Notes: generated from the letters alone by a model not told the origin. A stretch of 64,000 bases of DNA from Pisaster brevispinus (GCA_023634235.1 JAMKCF010000014.1:5915001-5979000); one strand, 5' to 3'. Shown: positions 19,401 to 29,950, counted from the first letter of the stretch. Translations and numbers: made by a program.

Positions 19401-21795
19401 TGCTTCAGTCTGTTTGTTTGTTTATTATTGGGGTTTTTTTAACATTAAAAAAGAAGAAGCAATGTCTAAAAGCTGGCTCGCACCATTGGCAGTCTTTAAT
19501 TTATGTAGTTTTAAAATCAGGTTATGTACCTCTGAACTAGCATTTTAAAATATTTGCCTTGGCTGTAGCAAAAGTGTGAACAAGAGCGTTTAGGGTACCT
19601 TGGCAAATGAGGAGGGATCACAGCATCAATTCCAGAGCTTTGGTCTGACCAGAGACCGACATTTTAAAAACTTTTTTCCTTAATGGTTGCATTTTTTCTG
19701 TTTGATATTTGAACAGGTCGACATGGGTGCTTATACTGCAACATATCTAAAACTGATATGCAACTACCAAAGACTGAGCGTTCCCAGACAGCTCCAAGGA
19801 CCCTGCAATCAATGGCAGATGACTTATCCAAGTACAAGCAGGACGGATGTAACCCATCACAAGCCAAACAATACAACAACGTCATCAGGCAGCCAATGCT
19901 TCCAATTCCACTAACCCATGTGAGGAAGTTTCTCTATGTGACCTCGGTTTTATAAGGGAGTTCAGGAAAGGCTTCTCTCAAATTATATTTTAGCGAAGTT
20001 GTAGCGATGTTGCAGGCTTGAGTCGGGCTTGAAGTCTGACACACCACACAACTCTTTCCTGCATACAACTGACTAGCTCCTCCTTGTTCTCCACTCCTGC
20101 ATCCTCAATCAGGGTCTTGAGCAATATGGCCACTATGATCAGCTTTAAACTGAATAAAGATCAACCCAAAGTTATAAAAAGTTACAAATTCTGCATTTAT
20201 AGCCATAACCTTTGTTTTTAATGTTGATATTACCACTCAAATAAATATCCTTACCGTGTCCTTTTTGTTTAGGTATGTCCCCCAGGACTCCACATAAGTC
20301 TTGGGGTCTTTCTTAAACACTATGTAAGCTTTGAGAATGCTTGTCATGCATTAGATGTCAAGGTCAGTGAAACTTTGGCATTAAGTGAACATCCTCAACA
20401 AGATTTGGACAAGAAGTTTAAAGAGCACACAGACAACATTCATACTGCACTGTCAATGGAAGTGGAAGCTGATGCCTGGAAGACCAATGCTACAACACTG
20501 CAAGATCAGCTTTCAGCACTGATGCTGGAAAGTGACAGAGAAAATCTTCACCTAGTAGAGCTGCTCTCAGATGCTATTGCAGATAGCTTGGACAAACACA
20601 GTACTAAGGTATTATTTGTGAAGCTAAATTTTATTGACTGTATTACAATGCATAAGTCAACATAATTTCTTGAGTCAAGATAAGATCATCGAGAAAGGTC
20701 ATGGTATCGAGCCCCTCCCAAGTTGCCGATGGATTTTTCTCTCAAGACCTGGAAAGCATTCAGTAAACTAAAAGGCCTTAATATAGTACGGGTGTAAGGG
20801 CAAAACTGAACTAAATAGAGTGCAGTACTATTTTTCATTACATTTTGCTCATTCCTAGAAATCAGCTGCAGCTGCCCTGAGGAAGAAATGCACCCTTCAG
20901 CCTCTTCAAGGACCGATAACTGCACAACTAGATAATGTACTGAAGAAATTTGGAGTTCACCGGCAAGCATACCATGGTCATTCATTTGTAGGAAATCATG
21001 TGCATAAATGCTGCAAGGTATGTACATCTCAAATTCCTATTTATCAAGCTATTAGTTAAAAGAAACTTTACACATCGTGTATTTTATGAGCATGTAATCA
21101 TTTTAGTAATTAAATAATCATGCTGTAGGCCTACTCAGTGACATATGAATTTCATTATTATAGGAAGAAAACATCAAGAAAATAACCTCGTCTGTAATCA
21201 AGATGGTAAATCAGTTATGCCCCTCATCCCCTGCAAGGATTAAAGAAGCTGCAGAACTTGCGCACAAGTACGAGACAATCTTTACACTGTTTTCAAGATG
21301 CCACAATATGTACAACCTTGCCAGACACTTGGATGAAAAAGAGATACAGCAACTTGGTGAGCTTAGTACATTTTCTAAGTGTACAGTGACTGGTACACAA
21401 CAATGTTAAACAGAACAAAATCTGTCATGTGGGTCAAATCATTTCAGCCAAGAATTTAGTACGCTGTTACTTCATTTATTTCATTAGTTTTTGTTTTTCT
21501 CGATTACATTCATTGTACAGATTGTCATATCAAGGAATATATGCAGTACTTCCGAACCAACTTCCTGCTTGAATCTGTCACACCCAAGATGCATCTCCTC
21601 GAGGAACATGTCATACCTTGGATCTCACGGTGGAAAGTAGGGCTTGGTTTCCATGGTGAACAGGGAGGAGAGTCAGTCCACGCCAGGTTCAACAACATTC
21701 GCAATGATGTCAGAGGTCTGAAAGACGAAGTGGCCATCTTACGATCTGTCATGTCAACTCACTGGATCCAGACCAACCCTGGGAACAAAAAATAA
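15568..21795 (+). CDS. RAG1-N-terminal-like putative DDE transposase, 10 exons, 959 aa
   Basis: Exons 15568-16458, 17762-18051, 18366-18575, 18862-19107, 19274-19350, 19717-19919, 20273-20608, 20859-21017, 21164-21356 and 21521-21795 join without stop (2880 nt). N-terminus: zinc-binding pairs C20/C23, C70/C73 and C99/C102 with His65 and His90/91 between, matching the RAG1 N-terminal domain layout. RING C3HC4: C162, C165, C177, H179, C182, C185, C199, C202. A further zinc motif lies at about 226-246. Core: D487 (GGDKGG), D557 (FGDYQYL), C576/C579 (CLYC), H893/H898 and E919 (EQGGES). Vertebrate RAG1 has D708-19-C727xxC730, H937xxxxH942 and E962; the spacings here are 19, 3, 5 and 21. The RING suggests ubiquitin-ligase activity and the core strand transfer; both are inference. 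The closest described class is N-RAG-TP. The start chosen is the first Met of an open exon, just before the zinc region. Confidence 0.9.
16773..16947. mobile_element. MITE with ATAGACCTTATGCA-type ends, in transposase intron 1
   Basis: Left ATAGACTTTATGCATTTACG, right CGTCATGTACATAAGGTCTAT. About 175 bp, containing a CCGCCATCT block. A second copy is at 44852-45031. Confidence 0.75.
17052..17317. mobile_element. MITE with GACCnATTAA.CCC ends, in transposase intron 1
   Basis: The left arm has AGACCCATTAAACCCCGCC and ATTGACCAATCACAGC; the right arm has GATTGGTCAATACGGAAGGG and CTTAATGGATCGGTCT. A related half-arm precedes it at about 16949-17000. Confidence 0.65.
17762..18051 (+). CDS. RAG1-like transposase exon 2
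   Basis: Residues 298-393 plus part of Arg394. Very basic (SAKRRRTHALIKARR), plausibly DNA-binding. Ends AAAAG|GTTGAA, a weak donor chosen because phase 2 then matches acceptor ATTCATCAG of exon 3, giving RELKR-WLKKYG. Confidence 0.8.
18366..18575 (+). CDS. RAG1-like transposase exon 3
   Basis: Residues 395-463. WLKKYGIL followed by an EGEKSLRKQG helix and the KSLQNKIIDQLEKY helix. Donor CA|GTATGT, phase 2. Confidence 0.85.
18862..19107 (+). CDS. RAG1-like transposase exon 4 (first catalytic Asp candidate)
   Basis: Residues 465-545. Contains WIKIGGDKGGHSF with D487 as first metal-ligand candidate, then VVVCAFEADDS strands. Acceptor ACCACAG, donor AG|GTAAAA, phase 2. Confidence 0.87.
19274..19350 (+). 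CDS. RAG1-like transposase exon 5 (second catalytic Asp candidate)
   Basis: Residues 547-571. FQVFVFGDYQYLCRIYGL carries D557 at the end of a hydrophobic beta strand, followed by a GLTGASG turn like RAG1's GLEASG. Confidence 0.87.
19717..19919 (+). CDS. RAG1-like transposase exon 6 (CxxC zinc half-site)
   Basis: Residues 573-639. Begins with the HGCLYC motif (C576, C579). Acceptor TTTGAACAG, donor CAT|GTGAGG, phase 0. Confidence 0.85.
20273..20608 (+). CDS. RAG1-like transposase exon 7
   Basis: Residues 640-751. VCPPGLHISLGVFLKHY, then a long helical, probably coiled region rich in Glu, Gln and Leu. This lies in the insertion between D557 and the distal Glu. Confidence 0.85.
20859..21017 (+). 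CDS. RAG1-like transposase exon 8
   Basis: Residues 752-804. Ends in a His/Cys-rich segment (GNHVHKCCK). Exactly 53 codons, phase 0 at both ends. Confidence 0.85.
21164..21356 (+). CDS. RAG1-like transposase exon 9
   Basis: Residues 805-868. Helical, with a YETIFTLFSRCHNMY segment. Donor CTTG|GTGAGC, phase 1. Confidence 0.85.
21521..21795 (+). CDS. RAG1-like transposase exon 10 (HxxxxH and catalytic Glu)
   Basis: Residues 870-959 and TAA. Contains PKMHLLEEHVIPW (H893, H898) and GFHGEQGGESVHARFN, where E919 aligns with the RAG1 GNES glutamate and E915 is the alternative. Acceptor CATTGTACAG. Confidence 0.88.
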
Positions 21796-21858
21796 ACAGA
21801 GCCTTGTACTTATTGTAGTTTTAGCTTTAAATGCCATCTTTTGCCTTTGTACAAAATG

Positions 21859-21864
21859 AATAAA
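21859..21864 (+). terminator. Polyadenylation signal of the transposase gene
   Basis: Canonical AATAAA 64 bases after the stop codon, followed by a TGTTTATTGT stretch. Another AATAAA overlaps the stop codon itself. Confidence 0.6.
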
Positions 21865-23262
21865 CATGTTTATTGTCAAACTTTCAAAGTTTAGCTATTT
21901 AGGAAGTGTAAAGATCATGGCTAAAGTTAAATAATAGATACTGTGTTTTAGTCTGAAGAATTTACAAACCACAGCAAGTACAAGGCAAAACTCTGGTAAC
22001 ATTATCATCATCCTGAAACTTAATTATAGTCCTAATTTCCTCTCACTGGAAACAAACAGATCAAACTTGGGGAAAACAAAAACAACGTATACTTATACTT
22101 CACGACAGTACTCTGTTATAACTTATATTTATGGTACAAAAAAACACATGTTTATTATGTACAACATAATGGGGTGTAAAGCTCCCCGGCCCCCAGGATC
22201 ATGGATAAAGTTAAAAACCAAGTTGTTCTGTGTGTGTGTCTATTGAACTTTGAACTTGAAGACTGACAAATGACAATGACTGAAAACTGAGTTCACTCAG
22301 TCACTCAAAGTTTGACTCAAAAAAGTCAAACCAATAAACATGACAAAAAGGATGCCTGGTTTTAGACTACCATATTTGGTTTATCATGATGTAAATAAAA
22401 CTGAAACCAAACTACCAACTAAATGAAGATTATTTCGTCATTATTTTATGTATTGCACTTTTCAGTCACATAAATAATGTATTGGCCTGCGCCTACTACA
22501 GGCAGGACGGGGAGTACAGCACTAACTAAGTAAAAACGTCAATGATACTGTGTAGGCCTACTCCCTGTGAACAAGGGGCCAACTGAACTACGAGGAAACG
22601 AAGTAATTTTGAACTCACCATACTCATCAAAATCAATTTACACTCACTCATTCTCATAATGATGTCAATATTACGCTCTTTCCTCTTGTTGTCTTGACGA
22701 GGACACCATCGGCAAAACTTAAGAACAATGGTAAAAATGCCTACGAATGTGACCATTTTCCGACATTTTTTTCCCCAAAACAGCAAATGTTTCAAGTATT
22801 TGCTCTTAATTTTTAAGAAATAAAATATATTTTTAAGCAAAGTTATAAAAAACTGAAAGATAAATATTTACAAACGTCTTCTGTATTATTTAAAATCTAA
22901 ATAAATATTGAACAATGAAGATGTTGTCGGATGATGGACGCAATTTGTATATTTGTGGGGAAGCGGCCATTTTGAGATATTGCGCAACCACGGTCGGTGA
23001 AAAACTTAGAGGGAGCCCTGCACATACGTGACTTGCCTATTCAGCATTAATGATCAGCATTATGCCCAGCCCGGGCCCTTCTGTATTTTGTGTTTATAAC
23101 AACTCAACAAGACGGTGAATTGTTGACATTTATTGACCAACTTTTCATTCCGCGCTGCATGCATTGCATTGATCAGCGCGCGCTGCATGCCTTGCACATT
23201 ATAGATAATAGATAATTACCTAGATCGGCCGCGCGTGCGCGCGCTCCACTGCCTGTGTAGAA
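21865..23262. other. Element 3' region without a recognised gene
   Basis: No RAG2-like kelch repeats and no other known domain in any frame. A minus-strand frame at 22526-22840 contains CRWCPRQDNKRKE but cannot be assigned to a family. This is where an accessory gene might have been expected. Confidence 0.4.
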
Positions 23263-23602
23263 CATAGATATAGAATATAATACCTAGATCGGCCGCGCGT
23301 GCGCGCGCTCCACTGCCTGTGTAGAAAAAGATTTGGTTCGCCATGGACGCAGTAAAATGTCACGTGCTTGAGGCGACGCGCAGATATTGACAATGCCAAT
23401 TTCATGTTATAGAACTTATGCACATGATGTCATATCAGTAGGGCGCCCTAGAGGCCAAAAAGCGGCCGTTCATTGGCCAAACCTGTGCGCCGCGCGTACA
23501 AATCTGCGCGTTGCCTCAAGCACGTGACTAATGGCAGCCCCCAGGCTGAACCAGCGTTTTGTACGCGCGGCCGATCTAGGTATTATTTATTCTATATCTA
23601 TG
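23263..23602. mobile_element. CATAGATATAGAATA MITE, full-length copy
   Basis: About 340 bp. Ends CATAGATATAGAATATAATA and inverse, followed by CCTAGATCGGCCGCGCGTGC. Other copies are at 25065-25234 (deleted) and 44262-44597. A truncated arm precedes it at 23219-23262. Confidence 0.8.
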
Positions 23603-23767
23603 AGCAAGTTCGGGTGGGCGACAACAGCGACTAGACTTACTAGAAACCATAGAGCACAGGGAGATTGATTAGATCGACCATGCACTGGAGCATGGTCGAT
23701 CTAGTCAATTCGAGAGCTACGTCAAACAGTCAAGTAACTCTAGTCGCCCACCCGAACTTGCTCTATG
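23603..23767. mobile_element. MITE with AGCAAGTTCGGGTGGGCGAC ends
   Basis: A 165-bp inverted-repeat unit: left AGCAAGTTCGGGTGGGCGAC, right GTCGCCCACCCGAACTTGCT, with an internal palindrome around GATCGACCATGC. It abuts the preceding MITE. Confidence 0.7.
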
Positions 23768-24028
23768 GTGTAGAAAAAGATTGTCACGTGCTTGAGGCGA
23801 CGCGCAGATATTGACAATGCCAATTTCATGTTATTGAACTTATGCACAATTATGTCATATCAGTAGGGCGCCCTAGAGGCCAAAAAAGCGGCCGTTCATG
23901 ACCAAACCTGTGCGCCGCGCGTACAAATCTGCGCTTTGCCTCAAGCACGTGACTAATGTCAGCTCCCAGGCTGAACCAGCGTGTTGTACGCGCGGCCGAT
24001 CTAGGTATTATATTCTATATTATCTAGG
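23768..24028. mobile_element. CATAGATATAGAATA MITE, left-truncated copy
   Basis: Same internal sequence as 23263-23602 (GTCACGTGCTTGAGGCGACG onwards) and right end CGCGGCCGATCTAGGTATTA; the left terminus is missing. Confidence 0.7.
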
Positions 24029-24616
24029 CCTTGCATTGATCAGCGTGTGGGTGCGCGCACGCTTCCTGATACGAGGGCAACAATCCCCACCGCATTAGTT
24101 AAACAATAATGGCTTAGTATACTATTAAGTTTTGGGTTTTGGTTTTTTTTTTACTGTATTTTAAAAGAAGGCCTACAACTAGCAGGTGTTCAGGATATAA
24201 CTTTGCAATGTTTTGTTTTCATTCTTTTTAGGCCTGCGCTTAAACGTCGCACTTTTGCCGTGTCGAACTCATATGGTTTTCGCACGGTAAGAGTTCGGCA
24301 CTTAAAAAAAAAAAATGGCGACGCAGGAGAAAATTGCAAAAGAGTTGTAACTTGTTTCATAATGGCAATTCGAGCTGACACTTGTAGTTTTTTTAATTGT
24401 TATTAATGACAAAATAATTGTTCCCAAGCTTAAATGTCGTCATTCTACTATTACAACCGTTGATGAGTGACGTTCATCGTACTATATTTTAAAGTGACAA
24501 ACAAAATCGATTATAATTCCGAAAGTTACAGAATTATGTTTGTTCAGTGTTTCCCGAATCCCATCCTCTCCGTATCAGCTACGGTACGGACAAGGAGAAC
24601 GTTCACATTAAGAACA

Positions 24617-24757
24617 ATAGACCGTGCAAGTCTCGCGCGTATTCGAACATTTTTGGGACCACTGTGGTCCCACGTACATTGCTTTAACGCGTTAAAGAAA
24701 CAAACTCACGCGCTTTAACGGATCCCAATGTTCGAATACGCGCGAGACTTGCACATA
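24617..24757. mobile_element. Palindromic MITE with GCAAGTCTCGCGCGTATTCG arms
   Basis: Arms match inverted over about 45 bp, with TGGTCCCACGTACATTG and TTTAACGCGTTAAAG in the centre. Other copies are at 38362-38507 and, partial, 41908-42005. Confidence 0.75.
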
Positions 24758-25064
24758 AAACACGTTTCAAAAGCTTTGCGCGTGCGTATTCATTGTGTGT
24801 ATGTCGTGAAGGCACAAACATTCCTGAAATGGGAAAAGTCAATTCAATGGAGACCAGATTTTTGGAGTTACATCAAGGAGTCCACTGAGTCTCTGCTGAA
24901 CAGTGAAATTAACCAGACAGGAGATGCGTGTTTACGTTACATTTGTGCCACAGTGCTCAGCTATGCAGCAAACAAGTCCCTTGCGCATGTGTTGTCTTCA
25001 CTTGTAAACCCTCTAGAGCGAGTATACTGCGTGCCGCGCTGTTGATCATTGAACGTGTACAAAC

Positions 25065-25234
25065 CATAGATATAGAATTATAATAGCTAGATCGGCCGCG
25101 CGTACAATACGCTGGTTCAGCCTGGGGGCTGACATTAGTCACGTGATTAAGGCAACGCGCAGATTTGTACGCGCGGTGCACAGGTTTGGCCAATGAACGA
25201 CCGATCTAGGTATTATAATTATTCTATATCTATG
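25065..25234. mobile_element. CATAGATATAGAATA MITE, internally deleted copy
   Basis: 170 bp with both termini preserved but about half the interior missing relative to 23263-23602. Confidence 0.75.
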
Positions 25235-25781
25235 CGCCCGACTGGGAATTCAATTCGATTCGACGCTGCAAGAGCGCGACGTTTGTCACCCGTGCAACTA
25301 CCGTGTAGCACGGCAGAGCTTGCCGTGCTACACGGCAGTGCCGAACTTAAATCAACAATTTGCCCTAAACGTCGCTCTTTTGTCGAATGTAATTCATATT
25401 TTTCTAATTACTTGAGCTCGACACGGCAAAAGTGCGACGTTTAGCACAGGCCTTACTTTCTTTTTTCTGTGGGTACTATCGCGATTTTTTCGTGGGGGCA
25501 CCTGGGGGGGCGCTGGAAATTTGTGGGGGCACATCCCCCCCCCCCCCCCCCCCCGTGGCTACGCCGCTGCACTACAGCCAGAGAAACTGTCACAGCTAGC
25601 TGCTCGGCCATTTTGTTATTTCACGTGCGAACGGCTAAACATAAACAATGATCAGCTATCGCGGATCCGGATGACAGACAAGCACACAGCGCCCCTCGTG
25701 ATTGCATTGATCTGTGCGCTTACTCTATGGTTACTCCGAATGGTTAGCTTGTGGGGAGGTAACAACAGGGAACAGTGACGG

Positions 25782-26277
25782 ATGGGAAGGAGGTTGAGGA
25801 AGTGTTTATGGTTTATACACCATGATTTGTGACCACACGATTTTCATGGTTTATCAACCATGATTTATGATGTCTCAGTGTCATGGTTTAAAACCCATGG
25901 TTTATAATGCTTTAATTCTTATGGTTTTAATAAACCATGTTTTGAAGGTTTATAAGTTTTCATGGCGTATAAACCATGATTTGTAAACCACATTTTGTGG
26001 TGATTAAATTTTCATGGTTTATGAACCATGTTTTATGATGCTTCAATTTTCATGGTTTATAAACCATGGTTTATAAACCACGTGTTTTGATGATTTAATT
26101 TTCATGGTAAATAAAAACCATATTTTACGATGAATTCAATTTTTATGGTTTATAAACCATAATTCATAAGCGTTGGTTGTATATTTATGGTATGTATATA
26201 TCTAATTGTCACAAACCATCGTGGTAAAAACATATCCAGAATACGCTAAACAATTCATTGACAAACGGCGCCCCATA
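25782..26277. repeat. Right inverted repeat with 16-bp palindrome array
   Basis: Inverted partner of 14116-14585. Palindrome units of the ATGGTTTATAAACCAT type repeat across 25806-26165; the segment ends CGGCGCCCCATA. The flank GTTCCA is at 26278-26283. Confidence 0.85.
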
Positions 26278-26283
26278 GTTCCA

Positions 26284-26797
26284 AACACAATAGTCATCAT
26301 TTTAACAAAAATGTTGTTATGGTCTTCAACGATGTGGATCGAGAGTTGACAAAATACAATTTGGTTACTATGTTAGAAGTGCAGGCAATGTGCACTTCGT
26401 TCTGATCATAGGCCCTTGAGGCCCTTCGTTAAGGGGTCCAACATTGGGATATGTTCTCGGTGGGGCTGATCGAATCCTACCTGAACATAATATTAAAACC
26501 ATGGTCTGCTTTTCCCGCAAAAACATTCAAAATGTATTTTAAAATTACTGCATTTGCGCCAATGTGCAAAAAACTTATTATCATATCCAGTAAAAAAAAT
26601 CAAGTGTAAATTCGCATCCAAATTATAAATCAATTATTATTATAGTATTTTGCTCACGGGACACAAAATGCGACAACCTGGACCCGAACCCACCACAGAC
26701 AAAGTTATTACAATTTCGGCACATTAAGGCTCGTGCAGAATCAAATTCAGTCGACAAATCATTGTTTTTCCATTAAGCAAACCTTCATAGTGGTCCT
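26284..26797. other. Spacer
   Basis: No gene. A minus-strand B-box-like GGGTTCGGGTCC at about 26688-26699 suggests another decayed SINE. Confidence 0.35.
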
Positions 26798-26964
26798 AGC
26801 CTTGTCCAAGGCTCTTTACGCAAGCACCCCGCTTTAAATTCTATATATACTGTATATCAAGTACTGCAGTACTGTATATCAAGTACTGCAGTACCGTGCC
26901 AGTATTGTTATGCTACCTGGTGAATTCAAAGCGGGTGCTTGCGTAAAGAGCCTTGGACAAGGCT
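26798..26964. mobile_element. Mutator-type MITE with 11-bp target duplication
   Basis: 167 bp with about 43-bp inverted ends starting AGCCTTGTCCAAGGCTCTTT. Flanks 26787-26797 and 26965-26975 are both ATAGTGGTCCT. A CAAGTACTGCAGTA unit is duplicated in the middle. Confidence 0.8.
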
Positions 26965-26975
26965 ATAGTGGTCCT

Positions 26976-29235
26976 TACATTCGGTTCGATCCATTAACAG
27001 TTATTCCCTTATTCACACGACATCTTATAGTTCAAATGAGTTACAATATTCATAATGATAGACGGCTAAATTTTAAAACAGTCTTGTTTGAAATGAGAGA
27101 AAGTCCTAAATGACTGATTGAGCATTATTCAGACGCTTCAATACAAACCGTTTACCGGCTTGTATTGGTGCACTAGCAGAATTTAATCTGAAAGGGGTTG
27201 AAAATGGCCAGGAAAGTGGGTGCAGTGACTTCTAAGAACCTCGTTTCCAATCCCAACTGTACTCCACCTGTCGCTTCATGCTCAGTCCCCAATTGCTGGT
27301 TACTTTGGTTTTCATTGTGTGGTATTTTCCTCCGGTGGACGTGATTCATTTCGAGAAATACAAAAAAAAAGAGTTTTGTTTACAATGTATGTTATTGCTT
27401 GTTTTATAACTTAACCATTGCACTAGCACGATTATATTCTTTGGATCACTATATTATGCATTGTATTCATCAATAAGTCAATAATGTTGCAACTAATGAT
27501 GAATATATTACGCGACCATTGCAAGATCCTCGAAATAGTAATTGAGAAACGAACTCACTTTCTCATAACTGGTTTTAATTTTAATAAACTCAATGCAATT
27601 GCACCCACATTAAAACTCATTTAAACCTTCTGCTGAATCTGTGTGTACGCCAAAGCTGATTATGCGAACTTAGTCCATCATTCATAGCAAAATTAATTGC
27701 ATTTCAATATGTTGTGTGATTACAATGCTGAATTTTTTACAGGCTGGTTTTGTAAACAGGTCTATTTCTTAATTCATTAAAACTATTTGATTGTATTTAT
27801 AAAATTTTACATCAACTTTATAATGTGTCTAAATATTATCAAATAACAATATGTAAAATACTTGTAAAACTTTTTTCTATTACAAATATAGCAAACACTT
27901 CGAACAGATTCCTTATCATTGCTGTCTGAACAATATCAATTCCTTTAAAAAGATAATAAAACACAGTGATATATAATCTTGGTCACAGGAATACTATTTA
28001 TAATCTGTGAAACCATTTGGATATTATCAACCCTTGAATTATATTCTGTCAAGCTGGTATTCACTCCATGGACTGCCTAACATATTACGTTCCGTGTTAC
28101 TGCTGGTCGTGTGCAAAGCTTTTCACGCACAACAATCCCTAGTTGAACCTCTCATTGAGACGCGCTTTAGCAAAGTTCTGCAACATGCTCAGATAGGAAT
28201 GTGGTGTTTTTCTCTGAAGTAGACGCATAGAATTATACGGATTAATCTTAAGCTTGACAAATCAGAAGGGAATGAATATTTTCCCTAAATGTATAATTAC
28301 CAAATATAAGGGTAAACCTATTCATATTTATAATGCATGGTTTAGAACTTGGCATGAGAACACACAAAGTCATAATAATCACACACGGGTTTATCTCAGA
28401 ACCGCCCTTTCTTCACTGATGAACTTATCACAATAGTTGTCATTCTTCAACTAGGTGAGACCTTAAGTAATTTAAACTTTGTGAAAAGGTGATCTGTTAT
28501 TTACTTACATTACATCAAAATTACTTTACAAGTCAGAGCTGGAGTGCAAACAAATTTGACAGAATATTGAACATTCCCGAGTGTTGTATTTTAATAAACA
28601 AACACAAGGTTATCTTGAAATGACAATTCTTATTATATTCTTTGTCTTTGTTATTGTGATAGTCAGTGCCTTACTTAAATGATTATTTGTACTAAGGGGC
28701 CGTCAACTGTTATCTAGAAAAGCAGCTGGACTGCAAAATATTATGATATGACATCCTCGTTGTATACAATAATTTTTTCAGTTTCATGTTCAGTGATTTT
28801 GCCATTATGTTGAATGTGCACTGGTATGTTGTGTATACGGGACTCGACACCAGATTGATATTTACAAGGCACCTCAGAGAATCCCAATATCGGGCTTTCA
28901 TTCAACTCTCCCTCAGTTGAGGGTCTTCTCGCACTAGCAGTGTTAGATTAATCTGTTGTACTGATTTCAGTTTGCATTGTACATATATTATATTTATACG
29001 CATGTTGCCACTGTTAGTGTTATACTACCATTGATTTGATTTATAGGCTATTGTTCACATTGTAAGTATTTTTACTATTATAACAAAGTGACAGCCGATT
29101 AGTGGAAAAAGGATGACTTCAGAACCAATGTAGCTTGATGTTCCCTTTATCCCACAAATGAAAAATTTATACATTATTAAAACAATGCAAATCAATTTGA
29201 ACGTCTGTAACGAGTCAAATGCGTGTTTTCTTTTA
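26976..29235. other. AT-rich spacer
   Basis: No supported gene on either strand; the 28007-28222 and 28254-28436 frames show no known domain. It might include 3' UTR of the minus-strand P450 gene, but no obvious poly(A) signal fixes its end. Confidence 0.35.
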
Positions 29236-29400
29236 CGATTGGCGACGGTCTAGTGACTTGGATGGCGAGGGTCGTGGGTTCGAATCCCACCACAGCAGTA
29301 TGTATTTAACTACCCCCTGCTTGGGAGTATCAATGTTAAAGAATACTTAGTGCTCACTTGCCCTGGAAAGTTGCATCAAGTGTGAATGCCCCATATAGTA
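29236..29400 (+). repeat. tRNA-derived SINE
   Basis: TTGGCGACGGTCTAGTGAC resembles an A-box region and GGGTTCGAATCCC at 29276-29288 a B-box; a non-tRNA tail follows. Confidence 0.55.
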
Positions 29401-29549
29401 TACAAATAATGAATGTTATGGTGCGAATATTTTCATGAGTTGAAAGATGGAATGTTCTTTTCAACGAGGCAGAGCCGAGTTGAATGGAACATTCCATCTT
29501 TCAACGAATGAAAATATTCTCACTATTGCACGAATGAAAAACATTCATT

Positions 29550-29950
29550 ATTTGTTTTATATAACATCCAAGTAGATCTTTGTCATTTTGATTGGAGGAT
29601 ACAACTTTCAAAACAAACAAAGCGTACGAATATTTTTATATTGTGACATTACACCCATTTCTTTTGGTTCGGCTTGTTTGGATTCCACAGTGACTAAGTG
29701 CGTTCTGTACTGCTATTTTGAGACACGCGGGCGCCGTAATGTCGTATGTGCCTTGCAGTACTGCTGCATTATCAAAGACACGCGCACGCAATGATGTGGT
29801 ACGCACCGTGCAATAGAACAAATCGGATGGAACGAAAAATGCACGGTGAATGACGTAGCGTACAATGGTACGTTTATTTGCTATCACGTGACGGACAATC
29901 CTCCAATCAAATGGCAAGGATCTGCTTGGGTGTTATATAATACAAAATAA
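29550..29950. mobile_element. MITE with TATATAACA(T/C)CCAAG ends
   Basis: Left TTTTATATAACATCCAAGTAGATC and GATTGGAGGAT are mirrored by ATCCTCCAATCAAATG and GGTGTTATATAATAC on the right. A separate small hairpin (GATGGAATGTTC/GAACATTCCATC) lies just upstream at 29445-29503. Confidence 0.65.

Larger units (their letters stand above)
14116..26277 (+). mobile_element. 12.2-kb RAG1-N-terminal-like (N-RAG-TP type) DNA transposon
   Basis: Termini are CATGGGGCGCCGTTTGTCAA on the left and the inverse with one mismatch at the first base on the right, flanked by GTTCCA on both sides. Inverted repeats of about 470 bp (left) and 496 bp (right) follow, built of repeats of ATGGTTTATAAACCAT. A G-run on the left (14798-14868) and a C-run on the right (25528-25554) are placed symmetrically. 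The sole substantial gene is the 959-codon RAG1-like transposase at 15568-21795, with no stop or frameshift. No kelch (RAG2-like) frame was seen. At least six smaller elements are nested in its first intron and 3' half, so insertion is not very recent, yet the gene remains open. Known N-RAG-TP elements were described from molluscs; assignment here rests on my reading of domain order. Confidence 0.85.

Noticed and set aside
21865..25781. RAG2-like partner gene
   Set aside because: No kelch-type repeated GG or YW motifs in any frame; the region is mostly MITEs and AT-rich sequence.
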